Source: Halobacillus kuroshimensis DSM 18393
GTDB lineage: Bacteria > Bacillota > Bacilli > Bacillales > Halobacillaceae
Direction of reading: 5' to 3'
Length of the DNA stretch: 64,000 bases
Assembly (NCBI RefSeq): GCF_000425705.1
Contig: NZ_AUDY01000008.1
Location: 372,001 to 436,000, forward strand
Shown here: piece after piece, positions 1 through 9,006 of the stretch
Layout: every line of letters starts with the position of its first letter
How positions within the stretch are numbered: position 1 is the stretch's first letter
Translations under genes and position numbers: made by a program
The notes under the pieces: generated by a model
What the model saw: only the letters and a program-made list of their open reading frames with translations
Database searches by the model: none
What the model was told of the DNA's origin: nothing

Positions 1-41
1 AGTATCCAGAAAGCAGTGGAACGGCAGTCGAAAATCTGTTT

Positions 42-69
42 TTGACAAAAAATTCTAACGTGTTACGAT
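42..69 (+). promoter_or_regulatory. Probable sigma-A promoter of the thiamine operon
   Basis: TTGACA at 42-47 and TACGAT at 64-69, spaced by 16 bases, lie about 25 bases upstream of the TPP aptamer. The -35 box is a perfect consensus match. Transcription would start just before the riboswitch. Confidence 0.6.
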
Positions 70-93
70 GAAAGAGAATTGAATAGCGAGCGA

Positions 94-260
94 TCCACTA
101 GGGGTGCCTTCTCAAAGGCTGAGATTAAAGTAATGCTTTAAGACTCTTGGAACCTGATCTGGTTTATACCAGCGTAGGGAAGTGGCCGATACCTATACAT
201 GTCTATGAAAATAAATGTATATCAGCCACTTTTCCTATGCCGGGGAAAGTGGCTTTTTTA
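94..260 (+). promoter_or_regulatory. TPP riboswitch (THI element) with transcription-attenuation platform
   Basis: The aptamer (about 94-187) carries the conserved CTGAGA at 119-124 and the ACCTGATCTGG...ACCAGCGTAGGGA block at 152-180. P1 pairs 95-99 with 181-185. The same 181-190 segment can instead pair with 221-230 as an antiterminator. The 3' part of that segment can instead form a terminator stem, 224-235 with 243-254, followed by six T. The logic is readable in the sequence: TPP stabilises P1, frees 221-230 and allows termination before tenA. It controls the whole thiamine operon downstream. Confidence 0.95.
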
Positions 261-306
261 GTGGGAAAAATCAGTGGCGGATCGTTCAACAAAGGAGAGA
301 GTGGAC

Positions 307-1002
307 ATGAAATTTTCAGAAGAAATTAGAAAAGCCGTAGATGAGATTTGGGAGGGAAGCTTTCAGCATCCTTTTGTAACGGGGATTGGAGAGGGAACGC
401 TTCCTCTCGAAAAGTTCCGCTATTATGTGCTTCAGGATTCCTATTACCTGTCCCATTTTGCCCGTGTCCAGTCATTGGGAGCTGCAAAGTCTGAAGATAT
501 GGCTGTCATGGCCAATATGGCGTCTCATGCTCAGAGTACGTACGAAGCAGAGCTTGGGCTTCATGAGAATTTTTCGAAGCAGCTGGGCATTACGCAGGAA
601 GAGCGGGAGCAGTTCAAACCGGCACCAACGGCCTATGCTTATGCGTCCCATATGTACAGAGGAGCGTATAACGGGGACTTAGGGGATGTGATTGCGACGA
701 TTCTTCCATGCTACTGGCTGTATTATGAAGTCGGCGAACATTTGAAAGAGTCGTCGCCGGAAGAACCGGTCTACCAGGAATGGATCGCGGCTTACGGCGG
801 GGATTGGTTCCGGACGCTTGTAGAGGAGCAGATCCAGCGCCTCGATGAACTGGCAGAAGCGAAAACAGATGGCGGCAGAGCCAGGATGAAGGAATTGTTT
901 ATCATCAGCAGTCAGTATGAATATATGTTCTGGGAAATGGCTTACCGTATGGAGGAATGGCCATTTGATATAAAACAGTCGATCGCAGCCGGACGTGAAT
1001 GA
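307..1002 (+). CDS. tenA: Thiaminase II / aminopyrimidine aminohydrolase TenA
   Basis: TenA hydrolyses aminopyrimidine breakdown products of thiamine (formylaminopyrimidine salvage) and cleaves thiamine in vitro; it is cytoplasmic. The 231-residue protein has the family's usual length. Asp44, the catalytic Cys135 (motif LPCYW) and Glu205 fall at the same numbers as in the B. subtilis enzyme. The start at 307 is chosen because AAAGGAGAGA lies just upstream; a longer in-frame start at 274 would overlap that site. It is the first gene after the riboswitch and its stop overlaps the tenI start (ATGA). Confidence 0.93.
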   Translation: MKFSEEIRKAVDEIWEGSFQHPFVTGIGEGTLPLEKFRYYVLQDSYYLSHFARVQSLGAAKSEDMAVMANMASHAQSTYEAELGLHENFSKQLGITQEEREQFKPAPTAYAYASHMYRGAYNGDLGDVIATILPCYWLYYEVGEHLKESSPEEPVYQEWIAAYGGDWFRTLVEEQIQRLDELAEAKTDGGRARMKELFIISSQYEYMFWEMAYRMEEWPFDIKQSIAAGRE

Positions 1003-1598
1003 AACTGCATGTCATATCCACTGGGCGGCAGTCCCGGGAGGAACTGTGCACAAGGGTGGCTGCGATTGAACCAATGATTGATTTCTTCCACCTTCGAGAA
1101 AAGCAGTGGTCCGCAAGTGAAATAGCGGGAACTATAGATGCTTTGACAGAGCTCGGGTTTCCGACTGAAAAGCTCGTGATCAATGACAGGGTGGATGTGG
1201 CGGTGGCAAAAGCAGTGCCTCACGTGCAGCTGGCCGGGCACAGCCTTCCGGTCGAAGAGGTTAAGCGGGCTTTTCCTTTTTTAAACGTTGGGTGTTCGGT
1301 CCATTCCATGGAAGAAGCTATCACCGCGGAAAAGCGGGGAGCAGATTTTATTTTGTTCGGACATGTCTTTGAGACAGCGTCCAAGCCTGGATTGACGGGC
1401 CGCGGGCTAGAGGCTCTGCAGAGGGTCACACAGGCAGTATCTCTGCCTGTCACCGCAATAGGAGGATTGAAACCGGAAAATGTCAGCCGCCTTCAGAGGT
1501 CTGGAGCATCGGGAGCGGCTGTACTGTCCGGCATTCTCTTAGCAGACGATGCGGAAGAGGCGGTCCGCCGTTATCGATACCGATTAGGAAGGAGATGA
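999..1598 (+). CDS. tenI: Thiazole tautomerase TenI
   Basis: TenI is a ThiE-like TIM barrel that aromatises the thiazole carboxylate tautomer made by ThiG. It is assigned as TenI rather than ThiE because His122, in the motif LFGHVFET, is the TenI catalytic residue and sits at the same number as in B. subtilis. The N-terminal HLREK and the C-terminal AIGGL phosphate-binding segment are also present. At 199 residues the length is typical. It is translationally coupled to tenA and is followed four bases later by thiO. Confidence 0.92.
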   Translation: MKLHVISTGRQSREELCTRVAAIEPMIDFFHLREKQWSASEIAGTIDALTELGFPTEKLVINDRVDVAVAKAVPHVQLAGHSLPVEEVKRAFPFLNVGCSVHSMEEAITAEKRGADFILFGHVFETASKPGLTGRGLEALQRVTQAVSLPVTAIGGLKPENVSRLQRSGASGAAVLSGILLADDAEEAVRRYRYRLGRR

Positions 1599-1602
1599 AG
1601 GG

Positions 1603-2727
1603 ATGTTTTACGATGCAATCGTTGTAGGTGGAGGAGTCATTGGCAGTTCTGTGGCCTATCAGCTTGCCAGGCGGCAGAAAAAAGTGCTCGTCATCGACCG
1701 GGGGAAAACCGGACAGAAGGCATCAAGCGCCGCCGCCGGTATGCTCGGTGCTCAGTCCGAACTGAAAGGGGACGATTCACTCTTTCAAATGGCCAGAACG
1801 AGCCGGGCGATGTTTCCTTCCTTGGCAGTCGAGTTGAAGGAGCTCAGCGGAATAGACATCGGGCTGCAGCAGAAAGGGCTGTATAAAATCGCCTCCTCCA
1901 AAGGGGAAGCGGAATCGCTGCAGCAGCTGGGGCGGTTCCAGGAGACTGCCGGGGAGAAGGCCGAGTGGATGGATGCCGGGGAGATGCGTCAAAAAGAGCC
2001 GGCTCTTTCGGACCGTTTTTGGGGAGCTTTATACCTGCCGGAGGACGGTCAGGTGGACGCACCAAAGCTGACGAAAGCGTTTGCCGCTTCGGCCGCAGCA
2101 CTCGGCGCGGATTTCCTGGAACACACGGACGTCACCGGCTTGGTGGAAGAAAACGGTCGGATCATTGGAGTCAGAACCATCGGAGGCACGTATACAGGGA
2201 ATGCGGTCATCGCAGCGGCCGGGGCATGGAGTGCTTCACTGCTGAATGCTGAACGCACCATTGTGGAAACGTACCCGGTCAAAGGGGAGTGCTTTTCTGT
2301 CTGGACGAAACGCCCGCTCATCACAGGGACCCTTTTCACAAAAGGCTGCTACATCGTTCCGAAGGCCGGAAACCGCCTCGTTATCGGCGCCACTGAACAG
2401 GTGGGTTCTTTCGATGAGTCTGTTACCTTAGAGGGCCTTTTTCAATTGATGGAAAAAGCCCGCCGCCTCATTCCTTCACTTCGGGAATCCGAAATGGAAG
2501 ATACGTGGGCCGGAATCCGGCCGCAGACGAAAAGCGGCATTCCTTATGTCGGCCCTCATCCTGAAAAAGAGGGGTTATGGATGGCGACAGGCCATTATCG
2601 GAACGGCATCCTGCTTTCAGCGGTGACAGGAAAGCTGATGGCTGATCAAATCGAGGGGAAGTCGGTGGATCCTGACTGGGTGACGAGTGGACAAAGCTTC
2701 ATCACGATAGAAGGAGGTTTATCATGA
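1603..2727 (+). CDS. thiO: Glycine oxidase ThiO
   Basis: This FAD-dependent amine oxidase of the DAO family converts glycine to iminoacetate (dehydroglycine), the C2-N unit of the thiazole ring. The dinucleotide-binding motif GGGVIGSSVAYQLA is at residues 9-22. The C-terminal segment WAGIRPQTKSGIPYVG and GHYRNGILLSA are typical of the FAD-binding end of ThiO. The length of 374 residues matches B. subtilis ThiO. The start at 1603 follows GGAAGGAGATGAAGG. Its last bases overlap the thiS start. Confidence 0.94.
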   Translation: MFYDAIVVGGGVIGSSVAYQLARRQKKVLVIDRGKTGQKASSAAAGMLGAQSELKGDDSLFQMARTSRAMFPSLAVELKELSGIDIGLQQKGLYKIASSKGEAESLQQLGRFQETAGEKAEWMDAGEMRQKEPALSDRFWGALYLPEDGQVDAPKLTKAFAASAAALGADFLEHTDVTGLVEENGRIIGVRTIGGTYTGNAVIAAAGAWSASLLNAERTIVETYPVKGECFSVWTKRPLITGTLFTKGCYIVPKAGNRLVIGATEQVGSFDESVTLEGLFQLMEKARRLIPSLRESEMEDTWAGIRPQTKSGIPYVGPHPEKEGLWMATGHYRNGILLSAVTGKLMADQIEGKSVDPDWVTSGQSFITIEGGLS

Positions 2728-2927
2728 ATGTGAAGTTAAATGGCGAGTGGCATGAGATTCCTGACCATCTGGATGATGTCCGTACGCTCCTGAGTCACTT
2801 TCAATTGGATAGCCGGGTGGTCATGGTGGAACTGAACGACACCATATTAGAAAAAAGCGAGCACGGAAATTCACAGCTGCATGAAGGTGACCAAATTGAA
2901 CTGGTCCAATTCGTAGGAGGGGGATAA
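2724..2927 (+). CDS. thiS: Sulfur carrier protein ThiS
   Basis: ThiS is a 67-residue ubiquitin-like carrier. It is adenylated by ThiF at its C-terminal glycine, converted to a thiocarboxylate and used as the sulfur donor by ThiG. The C terminus reads QFVGGG, giving the required terminal Gly-Gly. The start overlaps thiO by ATGA, with AAGGAGG just upstream. It lies in the canonical position between thiO and thiG. Confidence 0.95.
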   Translation: MNVKLNGEWHEIPDHLDDVRTLLSHFQLDSRVVMVELNDTILEKSEHGNSQLHEGDQIELVQFVGGG

Positions 2928-2929
2928 TA

Positions 2930-3697
2930 ATGCTTAAGATTGGAAATTTCACGTTTAACTCACGACTGCTTTTGGGGACAGGGAAATATCCTGATTTTGA
3001 AACGCAGAAAAAGGCTGTAGACGTATCGGAAACCGATATCCTCACCTTTACCGTCCGGAGAATGAACATTTTTGAACCGCAGCAGCCGGACCTGCTTCAA
3101 CAGCTGGACGTCGGCCGTTATACACTCCTGCCTAACACGGCAGGGGCGGAAAATGCAGAAGAGGCAGTGCGGCATGCAAAATTAGCCAAAGCTTCCGGAC
3201 TTTGCGATATGATTAAGGTAGAAGTGATCGGCTGTAAAAAAACGCTTCTGCCTGATCCTGTCGAAACGTTGAAAGCGACGGAAATGCTGTTGGAGGAAGG
3301 CTTTACGGTTCTTCCTTATACGTCCGATGACGTCGTCCTTGCGAAAAGACTGGAAGAAATGGGAGCCCACGCCATAATGCCCGGGGCGTCCCCGATCGGG
3401 TCAGGGCAGGGGATTCTCAACCCGCATCAGCTGGATTTAATTATTGAACAGGCAGAAGTGCCGGTCATTGTGGATGCGGGCATCGGTTCACCAGCCGATG
3501 CAGCAGCGGCGATGGAGCTTGGTGCTGATGGTGTGCTGTTGAATACTGCTGTATCTGCCGCCGATGATCCTGTGAAAATGGCGGAAGCGATGAAGCTTGC
3601 CATACAGGCCGGACGGCTCGGGTTTGAAGCAGGGAGGATCCCGAAAAAGCGTTATGCTGCGGCCAGCAGTCCAATGGAGGGAATGAGCCGAACATGA
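2930..3697 (+). CDS. thiG: Thiazole synthase ThiG
   Basis: ThiG condenses deoxyxylulose 5-phosphate, dehydroglycine and ThiS thiocarboxylate into the thiazole phosphate. It is a TIM barrel in which a lysine forms a Schiff base with the sugar phosphate; Lys96 (motif DMIKVEVIG) sits at the expected position. The phosphate-binding end VDAGIG...[10 protein letters not shown] is intact. The 255-residue length is normal. Its last four bases overlap the start of thiF. Confidence 0.95.
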   Translation: MLKIGNFTFNSRLLLGTGKYPDFETQKKAVDVSETDILTFTVRRMNIFEPQQPDLLQQLDVGRYTLLPNTAGAENAEEAVRHAKLAKASGLCDMIKVEVIGCKKTLLPDPVETLKATEMLLEEGFTVLPYTSDDVVLAKRLEEMGAHAIMPGASPIGSGQGILNPHQLDLIIEQAEVPVIVDAGIGSPADAAAAMELGADGVLLNTAVSAADDPVKMAEAMKLAIQAGRLGFEAGRIPKKRYAAASSPMEGMSRT

Positions 3698-4713
3698 ACG
3701 ACCGATATTCAAGACAGACTTTGTTCCAGCCCATCGGGGAAAAGGGGCAGGAGAAAATCAGCAGCAAACATGTGCTGATCATCGGGGCAGGTGCCCTCGG
3801 AACCGGTGCCGCTGAAAATCTCGTGCGCGCCGGGGTGGGAAAACTGACGATCATTGACCGCGATTATGTGGAATGGAGCAACCTTCAGCGTCAGCAGCTG
3901 TATACAGAAAAGGACGCTGAAACCCGGCTTCCGAAAGCGGTCGCTGCCCGGCAGAGGCTGGAGCAGGTAAACAGTGAGGTCATCATTGATGCAAAAGTCA
4001 TCGATGCGACACCGCTTGAACTGGAGCCACTTCTGGACGGTGTTGATGTCATCATTGATGCCACTGATAATTTTGATATCCGGATGATCATCAATGATCT
4101 ATCTCAAAAGCATCAGATCCCCTGGATTTACGGGGCCTGCGTCGGAAGCTACGGCATCAGCTATACTATTCTGCCGGGAGATACGCCGTGCCTGCACTGC
4201 TTGATGGAGCAGGTGCCGCTTGGAGGATTGACGTGTGACACCGCAGGCATTATCAGTCCAGCGGTCCAAATGGTGACCGCTCATCAGACAGCAGAAGCTA
4301 TGAAGCTCTTAGTCGAAGACTGGGGCGCTGTCAGGAAGAAACTTGTTTCTTTTGATCTATGGACGAATCAGCATTCAGCCATCGGCGTCTCCAGCGTGAA
4401 AAAGGATGACTGTCCGTCATGCGGCCGAGAGGCATCCTATCCATTCTTATCCTATGACCAGCAGATGAAGACAGCAGTCCTCTGCGGGCGTGACTCTGTG
4501 CAGATCCGCCCGGCATCGAAGCAGGAATGGAACCTGACCGTTCTCGCGGAGACGCTTGCCGGTCAGGAGGGCAAGGTGGAGAAGAACCCGTACCTGCTAT
4601 CGTTTACGACAGGGGATAAACGGATGGTGTTCTTTAAGGATGGACGTGCCCTCATTCATGGAACCCAGGATGTAGCTGAAGCCAAAACACTCTATCATCG
4701 GTATACAGGATAA
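3694..4713 (+). CDS. thiF: Sulfur carrier protein adenylyltransferase ThiF
   Basis: This is an E1-like enzyme that adenylates the ThiS C terminus. The nucleotide loop GAGALGTG is at residues 31-38, followed by [15 protein letters not shown] with the conserved arginine. Two CxxC pairs, C166/C169 and C240/C243, make the structural zinc site, and C181 in LTCDTAG is in the position of the E1 cysteine. A C-terminal extension of about 95 residues matches the longer Bacillus ThiF/MoeB form. It is the last gene of the operon and is followed by a strong terminator. Confidence 0.92.
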   Translation: MNDRYSRQTLFQPIGEKGQEKISSKHVLIIGAGALGTGAAENLVRAGVGKLTIIDRDYVEWSNLQRQQLYTEKDAETRLPKAVAARQRLEQVNSEVIIDAKVIDATPLELEPLLDGVDVIIDATDNFDIRMIINDLSQKHQIPWIYGACVGSYGISYTILPGDTPCLHCLMEQVPLGGLTCDTAGIISPAVQMVTAHQTAEAMKLLVEDWGAVRKKLVSFDLWTNQHSAIGVSSVKKDDCPSCGREASYPFLSYDQQMKTAVLCGRDSVQIRPASKQEWNLTVLAETLAGQEGKVEKNPYLLSFTTGDKRMVFFKDGRALIHGTQDVAEAKTLYHRYTG

Positions 4714-4747
4714 AAAAAGCTCAGAGACCCTGTCTCTGAGCTTTTTT
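4714..4747 (+). terminator. Terminator of the thiamine operon
   Basis: The stem AGCTCAGAGA / TCTCTGAGCT is preceded by A7 and followed by T6, directly after the thiF stop. Confidence 0.9.
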
Positions 4748-4751
4748 CCAT

Positions 4752-5040
4752 TTGTAGAGAGCACGTGTTCTTTTCTAATGCCTCCTGAAGCTACGGCAAA
4801 CCGCTTTAAGCTGATGAGGGTTCAAGTCAACCCATCCCTATTTTCATCTCGTCATTTAGTAAGGTCTTGTGAAGTGTTTGGTGGTGACGCCTGCGGGAAC
4901 AGCGCGGACCGAAGAACCACTTGGGCAGGTGATTTTGCTGCCCAAGTTAGCTGAGGCCGTGCCCGCGGCAAGCATCCACCAAAAAGCGGAACGTGACCAC
5001 TCTGCATAATATAGGGAGCAGTTCTTCCAATAGGTAAGCA
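4752..5040 (+). repeat. Dispersed structured intergenic element, copy 1
   Basis: This non-coding stretch lies between the convergent thiF and ZIP transporter genes. It opens with TTGTAGAG like the three other copies. Bases 4880-4980 form a long imperfect hairpin: GGTGG/CCACC at the ends, CTGCGGG with CCCGCGG inside, and a perfect 10-bp stem ACTTGGGCAG (4919-4928) with CTGCCCAAGT (4938-4947). The segment GCGGAACGTGACCACT follows. Short open frames inside it are unlikely to be real. The 3' boundary is unclear; no CTACAG end is visible. Confidence 0.75.
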
Positions 5041-5045
5041 CATCG

Positions 5046-5855
5046 TTACCCCAGAGCGACATCGAGCGTCATCATGATGGCGAAACCGATCATGAGACTG
5101 ATCGAAGCGAGGTTCACGTTCCCTTTTTCATGAGAACCCGGGATGATTTCCTTAGCCACAACAAAAATCATCGCTCCGGCAGCGAAGCTTAAGGCATAAG
5201 GGAGAATCGGTTCAATGAAAATGACTGCAACGGCACCGACGACAGCAGAGATCGGTTCGACCATGCCGGAAAACTGCCCGAACATAAAGCTTTTCTTTTT
5301 GCCCATCCCATCACGATGGAGAGGCATGGATACGGCGGTTCCTTCCGGGAAGTTCTGAATCCCGATTCCGAGCGCCAGGGCGACCGCACCAGCGAGTGTG
5401 GATTCTGTCCCGCTGGAAGCAAGTGCGCCGAAGGCCACACCGACAGCAAGCCCTTCCGGAATGTTGTGCAGCGTCATGGAAAAGACGAGCAGAGCCGTCC
5501 GGTTTTTGGCTTTGTTGTCCTTGATATCCCCTAAATATTTATCAGTGTCCATCTGGGGCAGAAGACGGTCGATCCAGAGGAGCATCACCCCTCCAAGAAG
5601 GAACCCGACAACGGCCGGTACCCAGTTCGGTACGGGTCCTTCTGCGGACATCTCAATAGCCGGTGCCAGCAGAGACCAGTAACTAGCCGCAATCATGACA
5701 CCACCCGCAAAAGCCATCATGCTATCAAGAAATTTCTGATTGGCACCCTTGACGAAAAATACAAGAGAAGCGCCTAAGGCCGTCATGCCCCATGTGAATA
5801 ATGTACCAATAAATGCCTGCATTACAGGATTCATTTCCTTGAATATGTCAATCAT
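5046..5855 (-). CDS. ZIP-family divalent metal transporter (ZupT-like)
   Basis: This 269-residue integral membrane protein probably imports zinc or related divalent cations. The ZIP metal-site helices are recognisable: HNIPEGLAVG in the first half and QNFPEGTAVSMPL in the second, the latter with Gln-Asn in place of His-Asn. About eight hydrophobic segments are present. The start at 5855 follows GAAAGGTGAT. It converges with the thiamine operon and is separated from it by repeat copy 1. No Zur site was recognised upstream. Confidence 0.88.
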   Translation of the reverse strand: MIDIFKEMNPVMQAFIGTLFTWGMTALGASLVFFVKGANQKFLDSMMAFAGGVMIAASYWSLLAPAIEMSAEGPVPNWVPAVVGFLLGGVMLLWIDRLLPQMDTDKYLGDIKDNKAKNRTALLVFSMTLHNIPEGLAVGVAFGALASSGTESTLAGAVALALGIGIQNFPEGTAVSMPLHRDGMGKKKSFMFGQFSGMVEPISAVVGAVAVIFIEPILPYALSFAAGAMIFVVAKEIIPGSHEKGNVNLASISLMIGFAIMMTLDVALG

Positions 5856-6005
5856 GATTCATCACCTTTCTTAAAGTTGCCTTTGTGCAAAATTTATTTA
5901 TGCGGTCATTTTACATGCGCTTAGTAAAAACGTCAAAAGGACAGCTTGCGGTTCTTTAACCGAACTTTATCCTCAGGAAACCTTCATAATTTTTTGTTAA
6001 TTTAT

Positions 6006-6019
6006 CGTTAACGCTTTCA
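6006..6019 (+). promoter_or_regulatory. cre-like site upstream of lutR (candidate CcpA target)
   Basis: CGTTAACGCTTTCA matches 12 of 14 positions of the CcpA consensus TGWAANCGNTNWCA, 56 bases upstream of the lutR start. Catabolite control of lactate use is established in Bacillus; its use here is inferred. Confidence 0.35.
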
Positions 6020-6074
6020 AAGATTGGAAGAATAAAGTAAACTTAAAATAAAAGATGGAGCTGGGGGAAATGGC

Positions 6075-6779
6075 GTGGAGTATAAACCGATTCGGAGAAA
6101 GAAAATTTATGAACAGGTTGCGGATTCGTTATTGGAATCTTTAAAGGAAGGTCGGTTGAAGCCGGGGGATAAGCTGGACAGTGTGGAAGCTTTGGCCAAA
6201 AGCTTTGATGTCGGCCGATCAGCGATCAGGGAAGCACTTAGTGCGCTGCGGGCCATGGGCATTCTTGAAATGCATCAGGGAGAAGGCACGTATGTCAAAA
6301 CGTTCGATCCTGCCCGGTTCACTGTTCCAACCTCTGTTGCTTTTCTAATGAAGCCGGAGGATATGAGAGAACTGCTGGAAGTCCGGCAGATCCTTGAGGT
6401 TGGTGCGTCAGGAGCGGCGGCTTTATCGCGGACAGAAGAAGACCTTCAGGCCATGGAAGCGGCTCTTTTTGAGATGAAAAGAGCGAAGGGAAATGGTGAC
6501 ATCGGCGAACAGGCGGACCTGGCATTCCATATGGCGCTTGTAAAAGCAGCTCACAATCAAATGCTGTTTCACCTCATGCAGAGCGTGTCGGAAGTTATGA
6601 TGCAGGGCATGCGGGAGACAAGGAAGCTCCTTCACACCGAAGAAGGTACACGTCAGCTGTTGGACCAGCATCAACGGATTTTTGCTGCCATAAAGGAAGA
6701 AAAACACGAGGAAGCACAGGCATTTATGGTGGAACATTTGAATCACGTCAGAGAATCGCTCAGTGGAATCATTTCATAA
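6075..6779 (+). CDS. lutR: GntR/FadR-family repressor LutR
   Basis: LutR represses lactate utilisation genes in the absence of lactate. This 234-residue protein has an N-terminal winged helix (about residues 8-75; SFDVGRSAIREALSALRAMG is the recognition region) and a C-terminal all-helical FCD ligand domain with the metal-binding histidines in LAFHMALVKAAHN and DQHQRIF. The start is GTG at 6075 after a weak GGGGGAA site. It lies immediately upstream of lutA in the same direction, with a matching operator between them. Confidence 0.85.
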   Translation: MEYKPIRRKKIYEQVADSLLESLKEGRLKPGDKLDSVEALAKSFDVGRSAIREALSALRAMGILEMHQGEGTYVKTFDPARFTVPTSVAFLMKPEDMRELLEVRQILEVGASGAAALSRTEEDLQAMEAALFEMKRAKGNGDIGEQADLAFHMALVKAAHNQMLFHLMQSVSEVMMQGMRETRKLLHTEEGTRQLLDQHQRIFAAIKEEKHEEAQAFMVEHLNHVRESLSGIIS

Positions 6780-6798
6780 TGAAATGTTTCTGTCTAAG

Positions 6799-6809
6799 TC
6801 ATCAGATGA
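6799..6809 (+). promoter_or_regulatory. LutR operator upstream of lutA
   Basis: TCATC-A-GATGA, extended to GTCATCAGATGAC at 6798-6810, is a perfect inverted repeat 27 bases before the lutA start. It matches the TCATC-N-GATGA site reported for B. subtilis LutR, as I recall it. The site lies downstream of lutR, so lutA appears to have its own promoter. Confidence 0.7.
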
Positions 6810-6836
6810 CCTTATGATTAAAAGGGAGGATGAATC

Positions 6837-7553
6837 ATGAACGTATCGTTATTTATTACTTGTTTGTGTGATACCTTCACGCCTGATGTAGGGAAAGACA
6901 CGGTCCAGTTGTTGGAGCGCTGCGGGTGTGAAGTAGATTTTCCAGCCGGTCAGACCTGCTGCGGACAGCCCGCCTATAACAGTGGGTACACAACCCAGTC
7001 CAAACAAGCCGTCAAGCAGATGATTACCGCGTTTGAAGCATCCGAGTATGTCGTGGGTCCATCAGGTTCCTGTGTGCAGATGGTGAAAGAATATCCACAT
7101 ATTTTGAGGGACGAACCGGAATGGCGGAAACGCGCAGAACATTTAGCCGGAAGAACTTACGAGCTGACGCAGTTTATCGTAGCCGTTTTAGGCATCGATG
7201 ACGTTCACTCTACTTTTCAAGGTACAGCTACCTACCACCCCTCCTGTCATATGACGAGGCTGCTGGGAGTAAAAGATGCGCCGCGCCGCCTTTTGGAAAA
7301 TGTCCAGGGGCTCACCTTGATCAACCTGCCTCAAGGGGAGGACTGCTGCGGGTTCGGCGGGACCTTTGCTGTGAAAAATGCGGCCATATCTGCGCAGATG
7401 GTGGAGGAAAAATCGTGCCACGTCACGGAGACAAAAGCGGAATACTTAATCGGCGGCGATATGGGCTGCCTCATGAATATCGGCGGACGCTTATCAAGGA
7501 ACGAGGAAGACGTGAAAGTGCTGCACATCGCTCAAGTTCTGAACAGCCAATAA
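6837..7553 (+). CDS. lutA: Lactate utilisation protein A (CCG-domain iron-sulfur subunit)
   Basis: LutA is one of three subunits of the cytoplasmic LutABC L-lactate oxidation complex. The protein has two cysteine-rich CCG domains: [12 protein letters not shown] near residues 39-50 and HPSCHMTR...[10 protein letters not shown] near residues 134-180. These are characteristic of heterodisulfide-reductase-like and GlcF-like subunits. The 238-residue length equals that of B. subtilis LutA. A strong AAAGGGAGGATG site precedes the ATG. lutB follows after 16 bases. Confidence 0.94.
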   Translation: MNVSLFITCLCDTFTPDVGKDTVQLLERCGCEVDFPAGQTCCGQPAYNSGYTTQSKQAVKQMITAFEASEYVVGPSGSCVQMVKEYPHILRDEPEWRKRAEHLAGRTYELTQFIVAVLGIDDVHSTFQGTATYHPSCHMTRLLGVKDAPRRLLENVQGLTLINLPQGEDCCGFGGTFAVKNAAISAQMVEEKSCHVTETKAEYLIGGDMGCLMNIGGRLSRNEEDVKVLHIAQVLNSQ

Positions 7554-7569
7554 CGGGGAGGGCGGACAA

Positions 7570-9006
7570 ATGAGTATAAAGATTGGAACGAAAACGTATG
7601 CAGACCGGATTCAGGAAGGGATCGACAACACGTTTATGCGCCATGCCGTCAGCTCAGCACAGGGCCGTTTCCGGACAGGGCGGTTAAAAGCGGCGGAAGA
7701 GCTCGGAGACTGGGAGGACTGGCGCACGCTTGGAGAGGAGATCCGCACACATACAATGGAAAACCTCGACTACTACCTGTATCAGTTGAGTGAGCAGGTG
7801 GAGAAGCGGGGCGGAACGGTATTTTTTGCTGAGACAGCCGAGGAAGCCAACACGTATGTACAGAAGGTCGCTGAAGAAAAACAGGCCCGGAAAGTCGTCA
7901 AATCGAAGTCAATGGTAACCGAGGAAATCGGCTTGAATGAAGCGCTTGAGAAAAGTGGGTGTGAAGTTGTGGAATCGGATCTTGGCGAATGGATCCTGCA
8001 ACTCGATGAAGATCCCCCGTCCCATATCGTTACGCCTGCCCTTCACAAAAATAAGAGCCAGATCAGAGAGACGTTCGTTAAGAAAAAAGGCTATACGAAA
8101 ACCGATGACCCGGAGGAACTGGCCGCTTTTGCCCGCGAGCAGCTCCGGCAGGATTTTCTGGAAGCGGATATCGGTGTAACCGGTTGTAATTTTGCGGTAG
8201 CCGAATCAGGTACCGTGACGCTCGTTACGAATGAAGGAAACGCCCGTATGGTCAGTACACTCCCGGACACACAGATTGCTGTGATGGGGATGGAAAGGAT
8301 CGTACCGACATGGGAGGAGCTGGAGGTGCTTGTCAGCCTGCTGACCCGCGCGGCGGTGGGGCAGAAGCTGACAAGCTACATTACGTCGCTTACAGGCACC
8401 CGTCTGGAAAATGAAGTGGACGGCCCGGAAGATTTTCATCTGGTCATCGTCGATAACGGCCGTTCGAAGATTTTAGGAACGGAATTCCAGTCCGCCCTCC
8501 ACTGTATCCGGTGCGCGGCATGTATCAACGTCTGTCCGGTCTACCGCCATGTCGGCGGACATTCGTACAATTCCATTTACCCGGGACCGATCGGGGCTGT
8601 CCTTACGCCGCTGCTTGATGGGTATGAAGACCATAAGGAGCTGCCCTACGCTTCCAGTCTTTGTGCAGCCTGCACCGAAGCCTGTCCGGTGAAAATCCCG
8701 CTTCATGAACATTTGATCCGCCACAGGGAAATCATCGTGGAAAAGGAACAGAAAACGACCAAAGCGGAGCGGCTCGCTATGACCGGTTTTGCACAATGGG
8801 CATCGACGCCTGCTGCTTATAAACTCAGTACGAAAATGGCCGGAACGGTATTGAAACCGTGGACAAAGGACGGGTCGATCAAGAATGGGCCCGGTCCGAT
8901 GAAGGCGTGGACGGCAGCACGGGATTTTCCGGCACCAGCGAAAAAGAGCTTCCGAACGTGGTTTGATGAACGGGAGAAAAGGAGGGAGAAAGATGACCGT
9001 CTATAA
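7570..9006 (+). CDS. lutB: Lactate utilisation protein B (4Fe-4S, LUD domain)
   Basis: LutB is the ferredoxin-like subunit of the lactate oxidation complex. Residues about 60-290 form the LUD domain ([17 protein letters not shown]). Cluster ligands are C312, C315, C318 and C322, with C365, C368 and C372 in a second set. At 478 residues it has the usual length. Its end overlaps lutC by 14 bases, which suggests translational coupling and fixed stoichiometry. Confidence 0.94.
   Translation: MSIKIGTKTYADRIQEGIDNTFMRHAVSSAQGRFRTGRLKAAEELGDWEDWRTLGEEIRTHTMENLDYYLYQLSEQVEKRGGTVFFAETAEEANTYVQKVAEEKQARKVVKSKSMVTEEIGLNEALEKSGCEVVESDLGEWILQLDEDPPSHIVTPALHKNKSQIRETFVKKKGYTKTDDPEELAAFAREQLRQDFLEADIGVTGCNFAVAESGTVTLVTNEGNARMVSTLPDTQIAVMGMERIVPTWEELEVLVSLLTRAAVGQKLTSYITSLTGTRLENEVDGPEDFHLVIVDNGRSKILGTEFQSALHCIRCAACINVCPVYRHVGGHSYNSIYPGPIGAVLTPLLDGYEDHKELPYASSLCAACTEACPVKIPLHEHLIRHREIIVEKEQKTTKAERLAMTGFAQWASTPAAYKLSTKMAGTVLKPWTKDGSIKNGPGPMKAWTAARDFPAPAKKSFRTWFDEREKRREKDDRL

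Noticed and set aside
147-329. 60-codon frame within the riboswitch
   Set aside because: It coincides entirely with the TPP aptamer and its expression platform and has no ribosome site.
4852-5062. Minus-strand frames in the 4.8-5.0 kb gap
   Set aside because: They lie in repeat copy 1, whose other copies do not keep any common reading frame.
5046-5855. A role for the ZIP transporter in thiamine metabolism
   Set aside because: It is on the opposite strand, separated by a terminator and a repeat, with no riboswitch of its own.
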